The notes beneath the pieces were generated by a model. It ran no database searches, was not told where the DNA came from, and worked only from the letters and a program-made list of their open reading frames with translations. Source: Marinobacterium lacunae (GTDB lineage Bacteria; Pseudomonadota; Gammaproteobacteria; Pseudomonadales; Balneatricaceae). From it: a stretch of DNA of 62,903 nt. The translations under genes and the position numbers were made by a program. The stretch lies in assembly GCF_000705555.1 (NCBI RefSeq), contig NZ_JMQN01000053.1, forward strand, positions 1-62,903. Reading direction: 5' to 3'. Below, one piece after another: positions 7,496 to 16,256 of this stretch. Within the stretch, counting starts at the first letter, position 1, and each line of letters begins with the position of its first letter.

Positions 7496-8751
7496 CCCTC
7501 GCAATGATTCTCATCTTTGCGGTGCTGCTTATATTGGCGGTGCCGGTAGGATACTCGCTGATCATCAGTGCCGGCGTGGCTGCCATATTTGTTGGCGGCA
7601 TGCCGTCGGTGGCAGCTGTGGTCAAGGTATTTCAGCCGACCCAGAGTTTCCCGCTGTTGGCGATCCCGTTTTTCATGCTGTCCGGCAGCCTGATGATGGG
7701 AGGGACGCTGGGTAAGCGGTTGATCCATTTCGCAACCACTCTGGTCGGTCGTTTTCACGGCGGGCTAGGGCAGGTGACAGTCGTCGGCTCTACGGTCTTC
7801 GGTGGGGTATCGGGGTCGGCTGTGGCAGAAGCTTCGGCACTGGGTGCCATGCTGATTCCCTGGCAGAAAAAAGAGGGATACCCGGCCGCTTTCTCAGCCT
7901 CGGTGACAGCGTCCTCTTCTGTCATTGCAGGACTGATCCCGCCGTCCATCCCGCTCATACTGTTTGCCACCGTATCCAACCAGTCCATTGCCGCGCTCTT
8001 CCTGGCTGGGGTCGTGCCGGGCCTGCTATTGTGTTTCGGCTTTATGATGACCTGCTATCTATCCGGGCGTTTACGCGGTTTTCCGCGGTTGATGGATGAG
8101 TTCTCTCTGAAAACGGTCTTGCAGGCAACCCTCAAAGCTGCACCGGCTTTGGCTATGCCGGCGTTCATTGTAGTGCTGCTGCGCGCGGGGATCGCAACGC
8201 CCACCGAGGTCAGTGTAATGGCTGTCGCGTACGGCCTTATTGTCAGTTCGGTGATTTATCGTGATCTATCGATCAAACGCCTTTATGAGGCGCTGATGCA
8301 TACCGCTATTACCACCGGTGTCGTGATGTTGGTGATTGCCGCCTCCAACCTGGTGGGGTATGTGCTAACTGTAGAGTCAATTCCAACCCACGTGGCCACC
8401 TGGGCGCTGGAGACACTCAAGTCGCCGATCATGATCATCCTGATGATGAACCTGATCATGCTGATGGTGGGCATGTTCCTGGATCTGCCTGCGGCTATTT
8501 TGCTCTTGGGGCCTACCTTTGTGGCAATTGCTAACGCTATTGGTCTGGATCTCGTCCAACTGGGCGTGATGATGGCCGTAAACCTGAGTATTGGCTTATT
8601 TACACCGCCAGTCGGTACCACTCTGTTCATCTCAGCGGCTATTTCACGCGAGCCGGTGGGGCGCATTGCGCGAGAGCTTTGGCCTTTCTACTTGGTGGCC
8701 ATCACCGTGCTGGGCCTGATCTCGTTTGTACCTGCGTTCATCATCTATTGA
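7492..8751 (+). CDS. dctM: TRAP transporter large permease DctM (module 1)
   Basis: Large membrane subunit of the TRAP transporter (419 residues, about 12 hydrophobic segments) that carries out sodium-driven import of the ligand delivered by DctP. Family motifs are TQSFPLLAIPFFMLSGSLM, VVGSTVFGGVSGSAVAEA, SSSVIAGLIPPSIPLILF and FTPPVGTTLFIS. The length is normal and the start overlaps dctQ by 4 nt. A strong hairpin follows the stop. It is a close paralogue of the DctM at 14871-16127. Confidence 0.9.
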   Translation: MTLAMILIFAVLLILAVPVGYSLIISAGVAAIFVGGMPSVAAVVKVFQPTQSFPLLAIPFFMLSGSLMMGGTLGKRLIHFATTLVGRFHGGLGQVTVVGSTVFGGVSGSAVAEASALGAMLIPWQKKEGYPAAFSASVTASSSVIAGLIPPSIPLILFATVSNQSIAALFLAGVVPGLLLCFGFMMTCYLSGRLRGFPRLMDEFSLKTVLQATLKAAPALAMPAFIVVLLRAGIATPTEVSVMAVAYGLIVSSVIYRDLSIKRLYEALMHTAITTGVVMLVIAASNLVGYVLTVESIPTHVATWALETLKSPIMIILMMNLIMLMVGMFLDLPAAILLLGPTFVAIANAIGLDLVQLGVMMAVNLSIGLFTPPVGTTLFISAAISREPVGRIARELWPFYLVAITVLGLISFVPAFIIY

Positions 8752-8754
8752 TAA

Positions 8755-8782
8755 GACAGCCCCGCTAATCAGCGGGGCTGTC
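8755..8782. terminator. Strong hairpin after TRAP operon 1
   Basis: gacagccccgct-aatc-agcggggctgtc is a perfect 12-bp stem with a 4-nt loop, beginning 3 nt after the dctM stop. No T-run follows on the plus strand, so it may be a 3'-end stabilising hairpin or a weak terminator. The next gene (8812) has its own GAGGA ribosome-binding site. Confidence 0.5.
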
Positions 8783-8811
8783 TCCAGCCTGAATTTTCGA
8801 GGATAAGAACA

Positions 8812-9690
8812 ATGACGACGATTGCATTCGCCGGACTTGGCGCAATGGGGATGCCGATGGCCAAAAATATATTGGCCGCGGGTTTCAAGCTGCGTGGAAT
8901 CGACCTGAACACCCGGGCGCTTGAAGCTCTGAGGGAAGCCGGGGCCGAGCCTGCACACTCGGCCAGTGAAGCCGCGTCGGGTGCAGACGTTATCGTGTTG
9001 ATGGTGGTAAACGCGCAGCAGGCCGAACAAGTTTTATTTGAGCAGGGGGCTCTGGATGCACTGAGGCCGGGTGGTACTGTCTGTCTGATGGCGACCTGTT
9101 CGCCCGGCGCAGTTGAACAGATCGCGACCCGAGTGGAGGCGACGGGACGTCGCTTTGCCGATGCGCCTGTGTCGGGAGGGGTAGTGGGTGCCCAGGCCGG
9201 CACACTGACCATCATGGCGGCCTGTGGTGATGAAACCTATGCCGAGCTTCTACCGCTTTTTCAGGCGATGGGCGAGCGTATTTTCCACGTAGGGGATAAG
9301 CCGGGGCAGGGTGCCGTGGTTAAAACCGTTAACCAACTGCTGTGCGGTGTGCACATCGCTGTAGTCGCAGAGGCCTTTTCTCTGGCAGCCAAAGTCGGGG
9401 TGGATCTTGGCGTGCTGCTCGAGATCATGAGTGGTTCGGCTGCTGCCAGTTGGATGTTGAGGGACCGTGGACCCAGAATGTTGGAGCGCGAGCCGGACGT
9501 AACCAGCGCGGTCGATATCTTCGTTAAGGATCTCGGCATTGTGTTGGAAGCCGGGCGTGAAGCTCAAGCCGCTTTGCCGCTTGCTGCCACAGCCCACCAG
9601 CTGTTTCTGTCTACTTCCGGAAGGGGGGAGGGGCGCGCCGACGACAGCCAAGTGATTCGCAGCTATCACCTGCTTAATGGTGTTGAGTAA
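8812..9690 (+). CDS. ltnD: L-threonate dehydrogenase-like (LtnD family)
   Basis: NAD-dependent beta-hydroxyacid dehydrogenase superfamily, 292 residues. The Rossmann motif GLGAMGMPMA is at the N-terminus, the substrate segment APVSGGVVGAQAG near residue 125, and the catalytic Lys in GAVVKTVNQLL near 170. The C-terminal signature SAVDIFVKDLGIVLEAGR and the ending GRADDSQVIRSYH are those of the LtnD subgroup rather than GarR or MmsB. LtnD oxidises L-threonate at C2 to 2-oxo-tetronate. The converging otnC and otnK genes support a tetronate pathway. The 2-oxo-tetronate isomerase OtnI that normally links LtnD to OtnK is not in this window. The start has GAGGA about 10 nt upstream. Confidence 0.82.
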   Translation: MTTIAFAGLGAMGMPMAKNILAAGFKLRGIDLNTRALEALREAGAEPAHSASEAASGADVIVLMVVNAQQAEQVLFEQGALDALRPGGTVCLMATCSPGAVEQIATRVEATGRRFADAPVSGGVVGAQAGTLTIMAACGDETYAELLPLFQAMGERIFHVGDKPGQGAVVKTVNQLLCGVHIAVVAEAFSLAAKVGVDLGVLLEIMSGSAAASWMLRDRGPRMLEREPDVTSAVDIFVKDLGIVLEAGREAQAALPLAATAHQLFLSTSGRGEGRADDSQVIRSYHLLNGVE

Positions 9691-9732
9691 ACGTGATCTT
9701 ATGAAATTACTGCCTGGCGCTACCGGCGGCTG

Positions 9733-10401
9733 TTAGCAACACGACGGTGTATTGTCGGCATTCTGAGGGCCGTAATCCCTGTTCAGTTCATCGACCTGTT
9801 CTGCGGTGAGCAGGCGTGGTCTCAGGCCGTGCAGCAGGATAAACAGCTTGGCGGTTTCTTCCAGCTCTTCGGCAGCGTAGACGGCTGCCTCGAGATCCTT
9901 CGCGGCCACGATCGAACCGTGGTTGGCCAGCAGAACGGCTCGATAATCGCATGCGACCTTGGCGATTTCGTCTCCCAGGCGCTTATCGCCCGGACGGTGG
10001 TATGGGGTCAGGGCCACCTTGCCAAAGCGCATGATCGAATAGGGTGTTAGAGGCGGTAGCATGTCCATAGGGTTTAGGTCCGGCAGGCAGGAGACCGCCG
10101 TGGCATAGGTGGAATGCAGGTGCACAATGGCCTTGTCCTGGGGGCGTTTCCTCAGAAAGGCCTGGTGCAGAAAAAGCTCTTTCGATGGCGCGTTGCCTGA
10201 GAGCAGATTGCCCTGTTGATCCAGTCTCGAGATATGAGTTGGGTCAAGGTTGCCAAGGCAGCAGTTGGTGGGCGTTATCAGCCAACCGTCGTCGAGGCGC
10301 ACACTGATATTGCCTGAGCTGCCTGCGGTGAGTCCGCGCTCGAATAGAGAGCGCCCGAAATAGGCGATCTGTTCTCTAAGGTCGTGTTCTTTTGCGCTCA
10401 T
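9733..10401 (-). CDS. otnC: 3-oxo-tetronate 4-phosphate decarboxylase-like (OtnC)
   Basis: Class II aldolase/adducin-family protein, 222 residues, of the OtnC (YgbL) group, which decarboxylates 3-oxo-tetronate 4-phosphate to DHAP and CO2. Visible features are the GSSGNISVRL phosphate-binding loop near residue 28, the metal ligands in VHLHSTYATA near 98, and a further His in ANHGSIVAA. The C-terminus is rich in His and Cys (PSCC). The gene overlaps otnK by 4 nt, so kinase and decarboxylase are coupled. It converges with ltnD across a 42-nt gap. Confidence 0.85.
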   Translation of the reverse strand: MSAKEHDLREQIAYFGRSLFERGLTAGSSGNISVRLDDGWLITPTNCCLGNLDPTHISRLDQQGNLLSGNAPSKELFLHQAFLRKRPQDKAIVHLHSTYATAVSCLPDLNPMDMLPPLTPYSIMRFGKVALTPYHRPGDKRLGDEIAKVACDYRAVLLANHGSIVAAKDLEAAVYAAEELEETAKLFILLHGLRPRLLTAEQVDELNRDYGPQNADNTPSCC

Positions 10402-11663
10402 CGCATCATCTCCAAGGCCTTGGCGAAAAAGTCCCGCTCACCAAAATTACCGGATTTCAGGGCGAGTAGTCTGGAGGGCGCATCCAGTGTCTGGCACAGC
10501 GGCACACCCGGAGCGATGGTAGGACCGATCTTCAGTGCACTCACGCCCAGAGCATGTACCACTGAACCCGAGGTTTCGCCTCCAGCGATGACAAACTTGG
10601 TCACCCCGAGTGCGCTCAGGCGCCTGACCACATTGGCCATCAGTTGCTCAACCAGCGCGCCGGCCCGCTCCGTGCCGAGCTCCAACTGGCACTGTTGAAT
10701 CGCCTCAGGGGCATCGGTGGCGTAGATCAGCACGGGCCCTTGGTCACGATGGGCGTTGAACCAGTGCACGACCTGTTCAGCTGTCTGATCACCGCGATGC
10801 AGCGCCAGTGGGTCGACCTTAAGTGAGGGATGATCGGCACTGAATATCTCAACCTGTTCCCGTGTGGCTTTGGAACAGCTGCCGGACAGTACCACGGCGT
10901 CACCGCTAACCGGTGCCAATTTCGAGGCGTTGTGACTTTTTTGCAACAGCCCCTTGGCCTTGAAGTTGTCCGCCAGCCCGAGCGCCAGACCAGAGCCTCC
11001 CGTTACCAGTTTAAGGTCGCTACAGGCATGTCCGATGGTGATCAGGTCATCTGCATTCAACGTATCGATGATGGCGTAGCGGTAATCCACTGCCAGCCGT
11101 CTGAGCTGCGCGCGTGTCGAAGCGATACCCTGTGCCAGCGTGTCGTGGTTCACTAATCCCACTTTGCCGGAGGTCTGCGTACCGAGGACACGCACCAGAT
11201 TCGCATCGCGCATCGGTGTCAGTGGATGATGTTCCATACCGCTTTCATTCAACAGTACGCCGTGGACGAACAGATGCCCGTTGTAAACCGTGCGGCCATT
11301 GATGGGTAAACCCGGGCAGGCGAGGGTGAATGTTTCGCCCATTTCCGTCAGCAGGGCATCGGCCACTGGCCCAATGTTGCCCTGATCGGTGGAGTCGAAA
11401 GTCGAGCAATACTTGAAATAGTATTGGATGCACTCATGTCGGCGCAGCCAATCGAGTGCCTGGAGCGAGTCGCCGACTGCTCTTTGAGTCTCTTGGGTGC
11501 GTGACTTTAGTGCGATTACGACCGCATCGGTCTCGCTGAGGTCGACCGTTGCCTCGGGTATTCCCAGCAGCTGGAGGGTGCGCATACCGGAAGCGACCAG
11601 AACGCTCGCGAGATCGCTGGCACCTGTAATATCGTCGGCTATACAGCCCAGCAGTAAAGGCAT
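10398..11663 (-). CDS. otnK: 3-oxo-tetronate kinase-like (OtnK, DUF1537)
   Basis: Four-carbon acid sugar kinase (DUF1537), expected to phosphorylate 3-oxo-tetronate at O4 with ATP. The N-terminal domain shows CIADDITGASDLASVL near residue 7, with KYCSTFDSTDQGNIGP and GLPINGRTVYNGHLFV. The C-terminal nucleotide-binding domain shows VVLSGSCSKATREQV and the glycine-rich VIAGGETSGSVVHALG. The ATG at 11663 follows GAGGAA at good spacing; a longer frame from 11729 would overlap the glycerate kinase end. Transcription is from the glycerate kinase side, giving an apparent glycerate kinase-otnK-otnC operon. Confidence 0.87.
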   Translation of the reverse strand: MPLLLGCIADDITGASDLASVLVASGMRTLQLLGIPEATVDLSETDAVVIALKSRTQETQRAVGDSLQALDWLRRHECIQYYFKYCSTFDSTDQGNIGPVADALLTEMGETFTLACPGLPINGRTVYNGHLFVHGVLLNESGMEHHPLTPMRDANLVRVLGTQTSGKVGLVNHDTLAQGIASTRAQLRRLAVDYRYAIIDTLNADDLITIGHACSDLKLVTGGSGLALGLADNFKAKGLLQKSHNASKLAPVSGDAVVLSGSCSKATREQVEIFSADHPSLKVDPLALHRGDQTAEQVVHWFNAHRDQGPVLIYATDAPEAIQQCQLELGTERAGALVEQLMANVVRRLSALGVTKFVIAGGETSGSVVHALGVSALKIGPTIAPGVPLCQTLDAPSRLLALKSGNFGERDFFAKALEMMR

Positions 11664-11682
11664 CTTTGATTCCTCGCCGAGG

Positions 11683-12954
11683 TTAGACGGAGGCGGGCGT
11701 AATGAGTATCGCCCGGAAGTCGTTGACATTGGTAAGGGTCGGCCCGGTTATCACCTGGCTCTCGATCGCAGCAAAGAAGCTGTGTGCATCGTTTATGTTC
11801 AGCGCGGCAGAGGCGTCTACGCTCTTTGCGCGTGCTCGATCCAAAGTGTCTGGGCCGATCACGGCTCCCGCCACCTCGGCTGCTCCGTCCACTCCATCGG
11901 TATCGCATGCAAGAGCGTGAATCCCCTCGGCGCCATTAAGCGCCAGTGCCAGCGCAAGACAGTACTCAGCGTTGGGACCACCAACGCCATCGCCTCGCCG
12001 GGTTACGGTTAGCTCGCCACCGGACAGCAGCACGATAGGCGCGTCGGTATCCGACATAGAGGCTTGTATCTGTAACGCTTGCTTCGCATGCTCGGCAGCG
12101 ACGAGGCGTGCCTCCCCCTCCAGAGCATCGCCTAAAATATTCGCCTCAACGCCGTGGTCTTGAGCCAGTTGAGCGGCCGCGTGAAGAGACTGCAAGGGCG
12201 CCGCATACATAACGTTTTGGGTTTTTGACAGGCGTGCGTCGTGGCTGGCAATGACGCCGGTCGGCTGATTCAACACAGCGCGAACCGATTCAGGTACAGT
12301 GATTGACCACTGTTGCAGTACTCTTTTTGCGTCGTCCGCGGTGGAATCATCGCCGCAGGTAGGTCCTGAGCCGATAAACGCGGGGTTATCACCGGGGACA
12401 TCCGATATCATCAAACTGAGCAGGGAGGCGGGATAGGCCGCAGCTGCGAGCTGTCCTCCCTTCACGCGACTGATATGTTTTCTCACCGTATTCATCTGAT
12501 CGATAGGGGCGCCCGAACTCAGCAGTGCTGCGTTCACCGCTTGTTTCTGCGTGAGTGATATGGCACCTGCGGGGGCGACCAGAAGGGATGAAGCTCCGCC
12601 TGAAATCAGTGCCAGAACACAATCATCCTCACCAAGGCCCTCAAGCAGTCTAACCATGCGTTGCGTTGCGAGAAGTCCCGCCTCGTCCGGTACCGGATGG
12701 GCCGCCTCGACAATTTCAATTGTTTGGCACGGGCGGGCATAGCCGTAGCGGGTGATCACCAACCCTTCGCAGGGCCCCCACGCAGCTTCCACCGCCTCAG
12801 CCATACGAGCGCTAGCCTTACCGGCTCCGACAACAACAACACGACCGTCTGGACGGGAGGGAAGGTAGTCGGCAAGTGAACGCATGGGATCTGCGACTTC
12901 CACTGCTCGGTCAAAAAGAGAACGCAGAAAACGGGTGGGGTCTTTGGAAAGCAC
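11683..12954 (-). CDS. ttuD: Glycerate 2-kinase, MOFRL family (GckA/TtuD-like)
   Basis: Class II glycerate kinase, about 423 residues, forming 2-phosphoglycerate from D-glycerate and ATP. Family features are VVVGAGKASARMAEAVE near residue 40, SGGASSLLVAPAG near 125, VRKHISRVKGGQLA near 160, and the MOFRL C-terminal domain with LSGGELTV, GGPNAEYCLALAL and DTDGVDG. The GTG at 12954 is preferred over a TTG at 12972 because TAGGAG sits 8 nt before it. It is the first gene of the minus-strand tetronate operon and is divergent from the second TRAP transporter. Together with the hydroxypyruvate reductase-like gene at 18345 and PEP carboxylase at 21456 it outlines a route from glycerate to PEP and oxaloacetate. 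Confidence 0.88.
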   Translation of the reverse strand: MLSKDPTRFLRSLFDRAVEVADPMRSLADYLPSRPDGRVVVVGAGKASARMAEAVEAAWGPCEGLVITRYGYARPCQTIEIVEAAHPVPDEAGLLATQRMVRLLEGLGEDDCVLALISGGASSLLVAPAGAISLTQKQAVNAALLSSGAPIDQMNTVRKHISRVKGGQLAAAAYPASLLSLMISDVPGDNPAFIGSGPTCGDDSTADDAKRVLQQWSITVPESVRAVLNQPTGVIASHDARLSKTQNVMYAAPLQSLHAAAQLAQDHGVEANILGDALEGEARLVAAEHAKQALQIQASMSDTDAPIVLLSGGELTVTRRGDGVGGPNAEYCLALALALNGAEGIHALACDTDGVDGAAEVAGAVIGPDTLDRARAKSVDASAALNINDAHSFFAAIESQVITGPTLTNVNDFRAILITPASV

Positions 12955-13283
12955 GAATCCGGCTCCTATCAAAATGCTGTCTGGGTATAAGCTGAATGTC
13001 GATTGCTGTTGTGCGTTCGGATCGCTGCCAGACAGTTATTTTTATTTTGTATTCAAAAGGTTGCGAATTTTATGGGCCGTATGGAAACGGCGTGTGGATG
13101 CGGTAGATGGGGTAAGAATATCGCAAACATTGCACTGATTTGTTTAGCGCTGCTAATCAAATCGTTAATACGAGATCATTGATCGAGATGGGGATGACGC
13201 GCAATCCTTGATGGGGAACCTAGAACGGGGCCGACCTTCGCGGCTACGTTGGACAATAAATCTAAAAAATCTGGGATTAAACA
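12955..13283. other. Divergent intergenic region, glycerate kinase / TRAP 2
   Basis: About 330 bases separate the divergent starts, so promoters for both operons must lie here. The stretch is AT-rich (for example tatttttattttgtattc near 13035). It contains a near-palindromic gatcattgatc (13173-13183), a possible LysR-type or other operator. I see no gene and no clear sigma-70 pair. Confidence 0.4.
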
Positions 13284-14249
13284 ATGAACCTTATTCGCAA
13301 AAGCCTGCTTGCTCTCTCTGTCAGCTCCATTGCTGCGACTACCCTGGTCCAAGCGGAACAATTGACCTTTGCCCATGGCGCAAACCCGGGGAATCCTCGT
13401 TACGAGGCCGCCGAAATGTTTGCTGCGATCGTGCCCTCCTGCTCAGCCATGACCGTCAACCATGCGCCTTCTGCTACCGTGGGCAACGACGCGGAGATGT
13501 TGACCTCCGCTCAGGCCGGGGTCATCCAGATGAGTGCAAACTCTCAAGGCGCACTGGCTCAGATCGTGCCTGAAGCCGGTATGCTGGGATTGCCTTTCCT
13601 GTTTGCTGATGAACCCAGTGTATGGCGTGTGCTCGATGGAAAAATCGGTGAGGAGCTGGATAAGAAAGCCCAACAGGCCGGGCTCAAGATTGTAGCGTTT
13701 TGGGATAATGGGTTCCGCAACGTATCCCACGCCGAGAAATTTGTCTCCACCCCGGCTGAGATGGCAGGCATGAAGATCCGTACGCCGCCGGACCAGGTGA
13801 CGATCGACATCTTCAAAGCACTGGGCGCCAACCCTGCACCGTTGGCCTGGAGTGAACTGCCGACCGCGCTGCGAAGCGGAGCGTTTGATGGTCAGGAGAA
13901 CCCGTTGACCAACATCTACTCTGCCAAGCTGCACGAGATCACCCCCTATATATCAATGACCGGGCATAAGTACGAGAGTACCCCGGTGGTGGCGGGACTC
14001 GGTTGGTGGAACTCGCTCTCGGCCGAGGATCAGGCGTGTATCTCTTCGGCTGCTAAACAGGCGGGGTGGTTCCAGCGTGGAGAGAACATGCTGGCCAACC
14101 GAAAACTGCAGGCCGTCATGGAGGGCGAGGGTGCCAAGTTCACAACTGTCGACAGAGAGGCGCTGATCAAAGCCACTGCGTCTGTCTATGACAAATATGA
14201 GGGCCAATTAGGCGCCTTCGTGAGTGAACTGCGTGCGGCGGCTCAGTGA
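13284..14249 (+). CDS. dctP: TRAP transporter substrate-binding protein DctP (module 2)
   Basis: Periplasmic receptor of the second TRAP system, 321 residues, with a Sec signal peptide (NLIRKSLLALSVSSIAATTLVQ, cleaved before EQ). The DctP core shows MLGLPFLFADEPSVWRVLDG, MKIRTPPDQVTIDIF and FDGQENPL, so the carboxylate-binding Arg is kept. It is clearly paralogous to the receptor at 5964 (shared GHKYE, FDGQENPL and ANSQG blocks). It carries two extra Cys (VPSCSAM and DQACISS) that could form a disulfide. The ligand is probably related to, but not necessarily the same as, that of module 1. The stop overlaps the dctQ start (TGATG). Confidence 0.9.
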   Translation: MNLIRKSLLALSVSSIAATTLVQAEQLTFAHGANPGNPRYEAAEMFAAIVPSCSAMTVNHAPSATVGNDAEMLTSAQAGVIQMSANSQGALAQIVPEAGMLGLPFLFADEPSVWRVLDGKIGEELDKKAQQAGLKIVAFWDNGFRNVSHAEKFVSTPAEMAGMKIRTPPDQVTIDIFKALGANPAPLAWSELPTALRSGAFDGQENPLTNIYSAKLHEITPYISMTGHKYESTPVVAGLGWWNSLSAEDQACISSAAKQAGWFQRGENMLANRKLQAVMEGEGAKFTTVDREALIKATASVYDKYEGQLGAFVSELRAAAQ

Positions 14250-14836
14250 TGAGTACTCTTGAGATGTCTGTCATCAAGCATGCATCTGCGGTACAGGTGG
14301 AGCGCTCGCGCTCCGCCTGCATCCGCAGGCTGAGCGCGCATCTGGTGAGTATCGTCAATCTCACCGGTGCGACCCTCGTCATCGCTTCGCTCTCAACCAT
14401 GTTCCTGTCGATTCTGGTTAATGTGGTGCTGCGGTATGTGTTCGGCTCGGGTATCACCTGGGCATACGAGCTTCCCGCGATCCTCTTTCCCTGGGCGGTC
14501 GCCGGTGGTTTGGTGATGGCCACGGCACAGGGACGGAACATCGCCGTTGATGCGATCATCAAACTCCTTCCTGAGCGCCTGCGCTGGGTGCTGGCGATCC
14601 TGATCAACCTCTTTACCGGTAGCGTTTCGGTGGGGGTTGTTTACTATTCGCTGCCCATCGTCAAGGCCTCCCAGTACAGTCGCCTGGCAGAGACTGGAAT
14701 CTCTCAGATCTACGGTTACAGCAGTCTGCTGTACGCTTTTTCGATGATCGCGTTGATCGCGCTTTTGACGCTAATCGACTATTTGCTTGGGCAACGGGTG
14801 GAGGTTTCGGACCCATCGGAATCCAACTTCAGCTGA
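14249..14836 (+). CDS. dctQ: TRAP transporter small permease DctQ (module 2)
   Basis: Small TRAP membrane subunit, 195 residues with four hydrophobic segments. Signature: GITWAYELPAILFPWAVAGG followed by GRNIAVDAIIKLLPERL. The ATG at 14249 shares a base with the dctP stop (TGATG); a GTG one codon earlier is also possible. The N-terminus carries a basic stretch of about 40 residues before the first membrane segment, longer than in module 1. DctM follows after 34 nt. Confidence 0.87.
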   Translation: MSTLEMSVIKHASAVQVERSRSACIRRLSAHLVSIVNLTGATLVIASLSTMFLSILVNVVLRYVFGSGITWAYELPAILFPWAVAGGLVMATAQGRNIAVDAIIKLLPERLRWVLAILINLFTGSVSVGVVYYSLPIVKASQYSRLAETGISQIYGYSSLLYAFSMIALIALLTLIDYLLGQRVEVSDPSESNFS

Positions 14837-14870
14837 TCCGACGTACAACGCTAATCCGGAGATAATAATA

Positions 14871-16127
14871 ATGACCGCGATTTTTGTCTGGGTTTTTCCC
14901 ATACTCCTGCTGCTGGCAGTGCCGGTGGCCTTCGCCATGATCGGCGCATCTGGCATCGTCCTGCTGCTGGATGGTAAGTCGCTCGCTGTAATCGCTCAGC
15001 GGCTCTACACGCCAACCCAAAGCTTTCCGATGCTGGCGATCCCCTTTTTCATACTGGCGGGGAGTCTGATGATGTCAGGCCGATTCGGTGAACACTTGGT
15101 CAATTTTGCCAAGCTGCTCGTCGGGCGTTTCAAGGGGGGCATGTGCCATGTGAGTGTCGTGGGGTCGGTTGTCTTTGGCGGTGTGTCAGGCTCGGCTGTG
15201 GCCGATGCGTCTGCACTTGGAAATGCGTTGATACCGGTTCAGAAACAGAACGGTTATCCGGCGGGCTTTGCCGCTGCTGTTAACGCTGCCTCTTCCACCA
15301 TTTCGGTACTCATACCGCCGTCGATACCGCTTATTCTGTATGGTCTGGTGTCCAGCACATCGATCATCGATCTTTTTGTGGCGGGTATTATTCCGGGCAT
15401 TTTGTTGGGCGGCGGTATGTTGGCATTAACCTGGTTTGCGGCGTTGCGCCGAGGGTTCCCGGCCGCGGGTGTCGAGGGTGGTTGGAAAAAGTGGAAGACG
15501 GAAATAAAACATGCATTGCCCGCGTTGCTGATGCCGATTTTCGTGATCGGGACGCTGCGGTTCGGTATCGCGACACCCACCGAAGTGAGTGTTATGGCAG
15601 TTGCCTATGGCTTGCTGATCGGAACGCTGGTGTATCGCGATCTTAATTGGGCTGCGATTCGTGCCGCCCTGCTGGAAACCGGGGTTATGACCGGCGCGGT
15701 TATGGCGATCATCATGGCGTCGTCGATCATTCAGTGGGTGCTGACGATGGAACAGGTTCCGCAGCAGCTGACCCTATGGGTGACCGGCACTCTATCAGAG
15801 CCGTGGATGGTGATTCTGGCGATGAATATTATCATGCTGATAGTGGGCACCTTTCTTGATCTGCCGGCCGCTATGCTGCTGCTGGGGCCGCTGTTCACCA
15901 GTATCGCAATATCGATCGGCCTGGATCCTGTGCAACTCGGATTGATGATGGTGGTGAATCTGGCGATAGGCCTGTATACGCCACCGGTCGGAACGACGCT
16001 GTATATTTCGTCCGGTATCGCGAAAACGTCAGTAGGCAGTGTGGTCAAGGAGTTGATGCCATTCTATCTGTTAGCGCTGGGTGTATTAGCGTTGATCAGT
16101 TATGTGCCAGCCATGACAATCTATTAA
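14871..16127 (+). CDS. dctM: TRAP transporter large permease DctM (module 2)
   Basis: Large TRAP permease, 418 residues with about 12 hydrophobic segments. Motifs: TQSFPMLAIPFFILAGSLMM, SVVGSVVFGGVSGSAVADA, STISVLIPPSIPLILYG and YTPPVGTTLYISS. The ATG at 14871 follows GGAGATAATAATA; a longer frame from 14787 would add residues that overlap dctQ. A rho-independent terminator follows at 16151. It forms a functional unit with the receptor and small permease upstream. Confidence 0.9.
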   Translation: MTAIFVWVFPILLLLAVPVAFAMIGASGIVLLLDGKSLAVIAQRLYTPTQSFPMLAIPFFILAGSLMMSGRFGEHLVNFAKLLVGRFKGGMCHVSVVGSVVFGGVSGSAVADASALGNALIPVQKQNGYPAGFAAAVNAASSTISVLIPPSIPLILYGLVSSTSIIDLFVAGIIPGILLGGGMLALTWFAALRRGFPAAGVEGGWKKWKTEIKHALPALLMPIFVIGTLRFGIATPTEVSVMAVAYGLLIGTLVYRDLNWAAIRAALLETGVMTGAVMAIIMASSIIQWVLTMEQVPQQLTLWVTGTLSEPWMVILAMNIIMLIVGTFLDLPAAMLLLGPLFTSIAISIGLDPVQLGLMMVVNLAIGLYTPPVGTTLYISSGIAKTSVGSVVKELMPFYLLALGVLALISYVPAMTIY

Positions 16128-16150
16128 TTCGAATCTGTTTTTCACCTTTT

Positions 16151-16175
16151 GGTCATCTGCGGATGGCCTTTTTTT
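16151..16175 (+). terminator. Rho-independent terminator of TRAP operon 2
   Basis: ggtcatc-tgcg-gatggcc forms a 7-bp stem (one G-T pair) followed by a run of seven T (16169-16175). It lies 23 nt after the dctM stop and ahead of the convergent LysR gene. A second dyad, ataaaagcgctttat, lies just downstream (16185-16199). Confidence 0.75.
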
Positions 16176-16256
16176 ATAACGCTTATAAAAGCGCTTTATA
16201 TAAAATAGTCTTGTCTTTTTTAATACTAAATTGATGGCGGGAAAAGATGGGTTTAA

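Noticed and set aside
16185-16199. Operator for the second LysR gene
   Set aside because: The ataaaagcgctttat dyad lies at the 3' end of the LysR gene next to the terminator, not in a promoter region.
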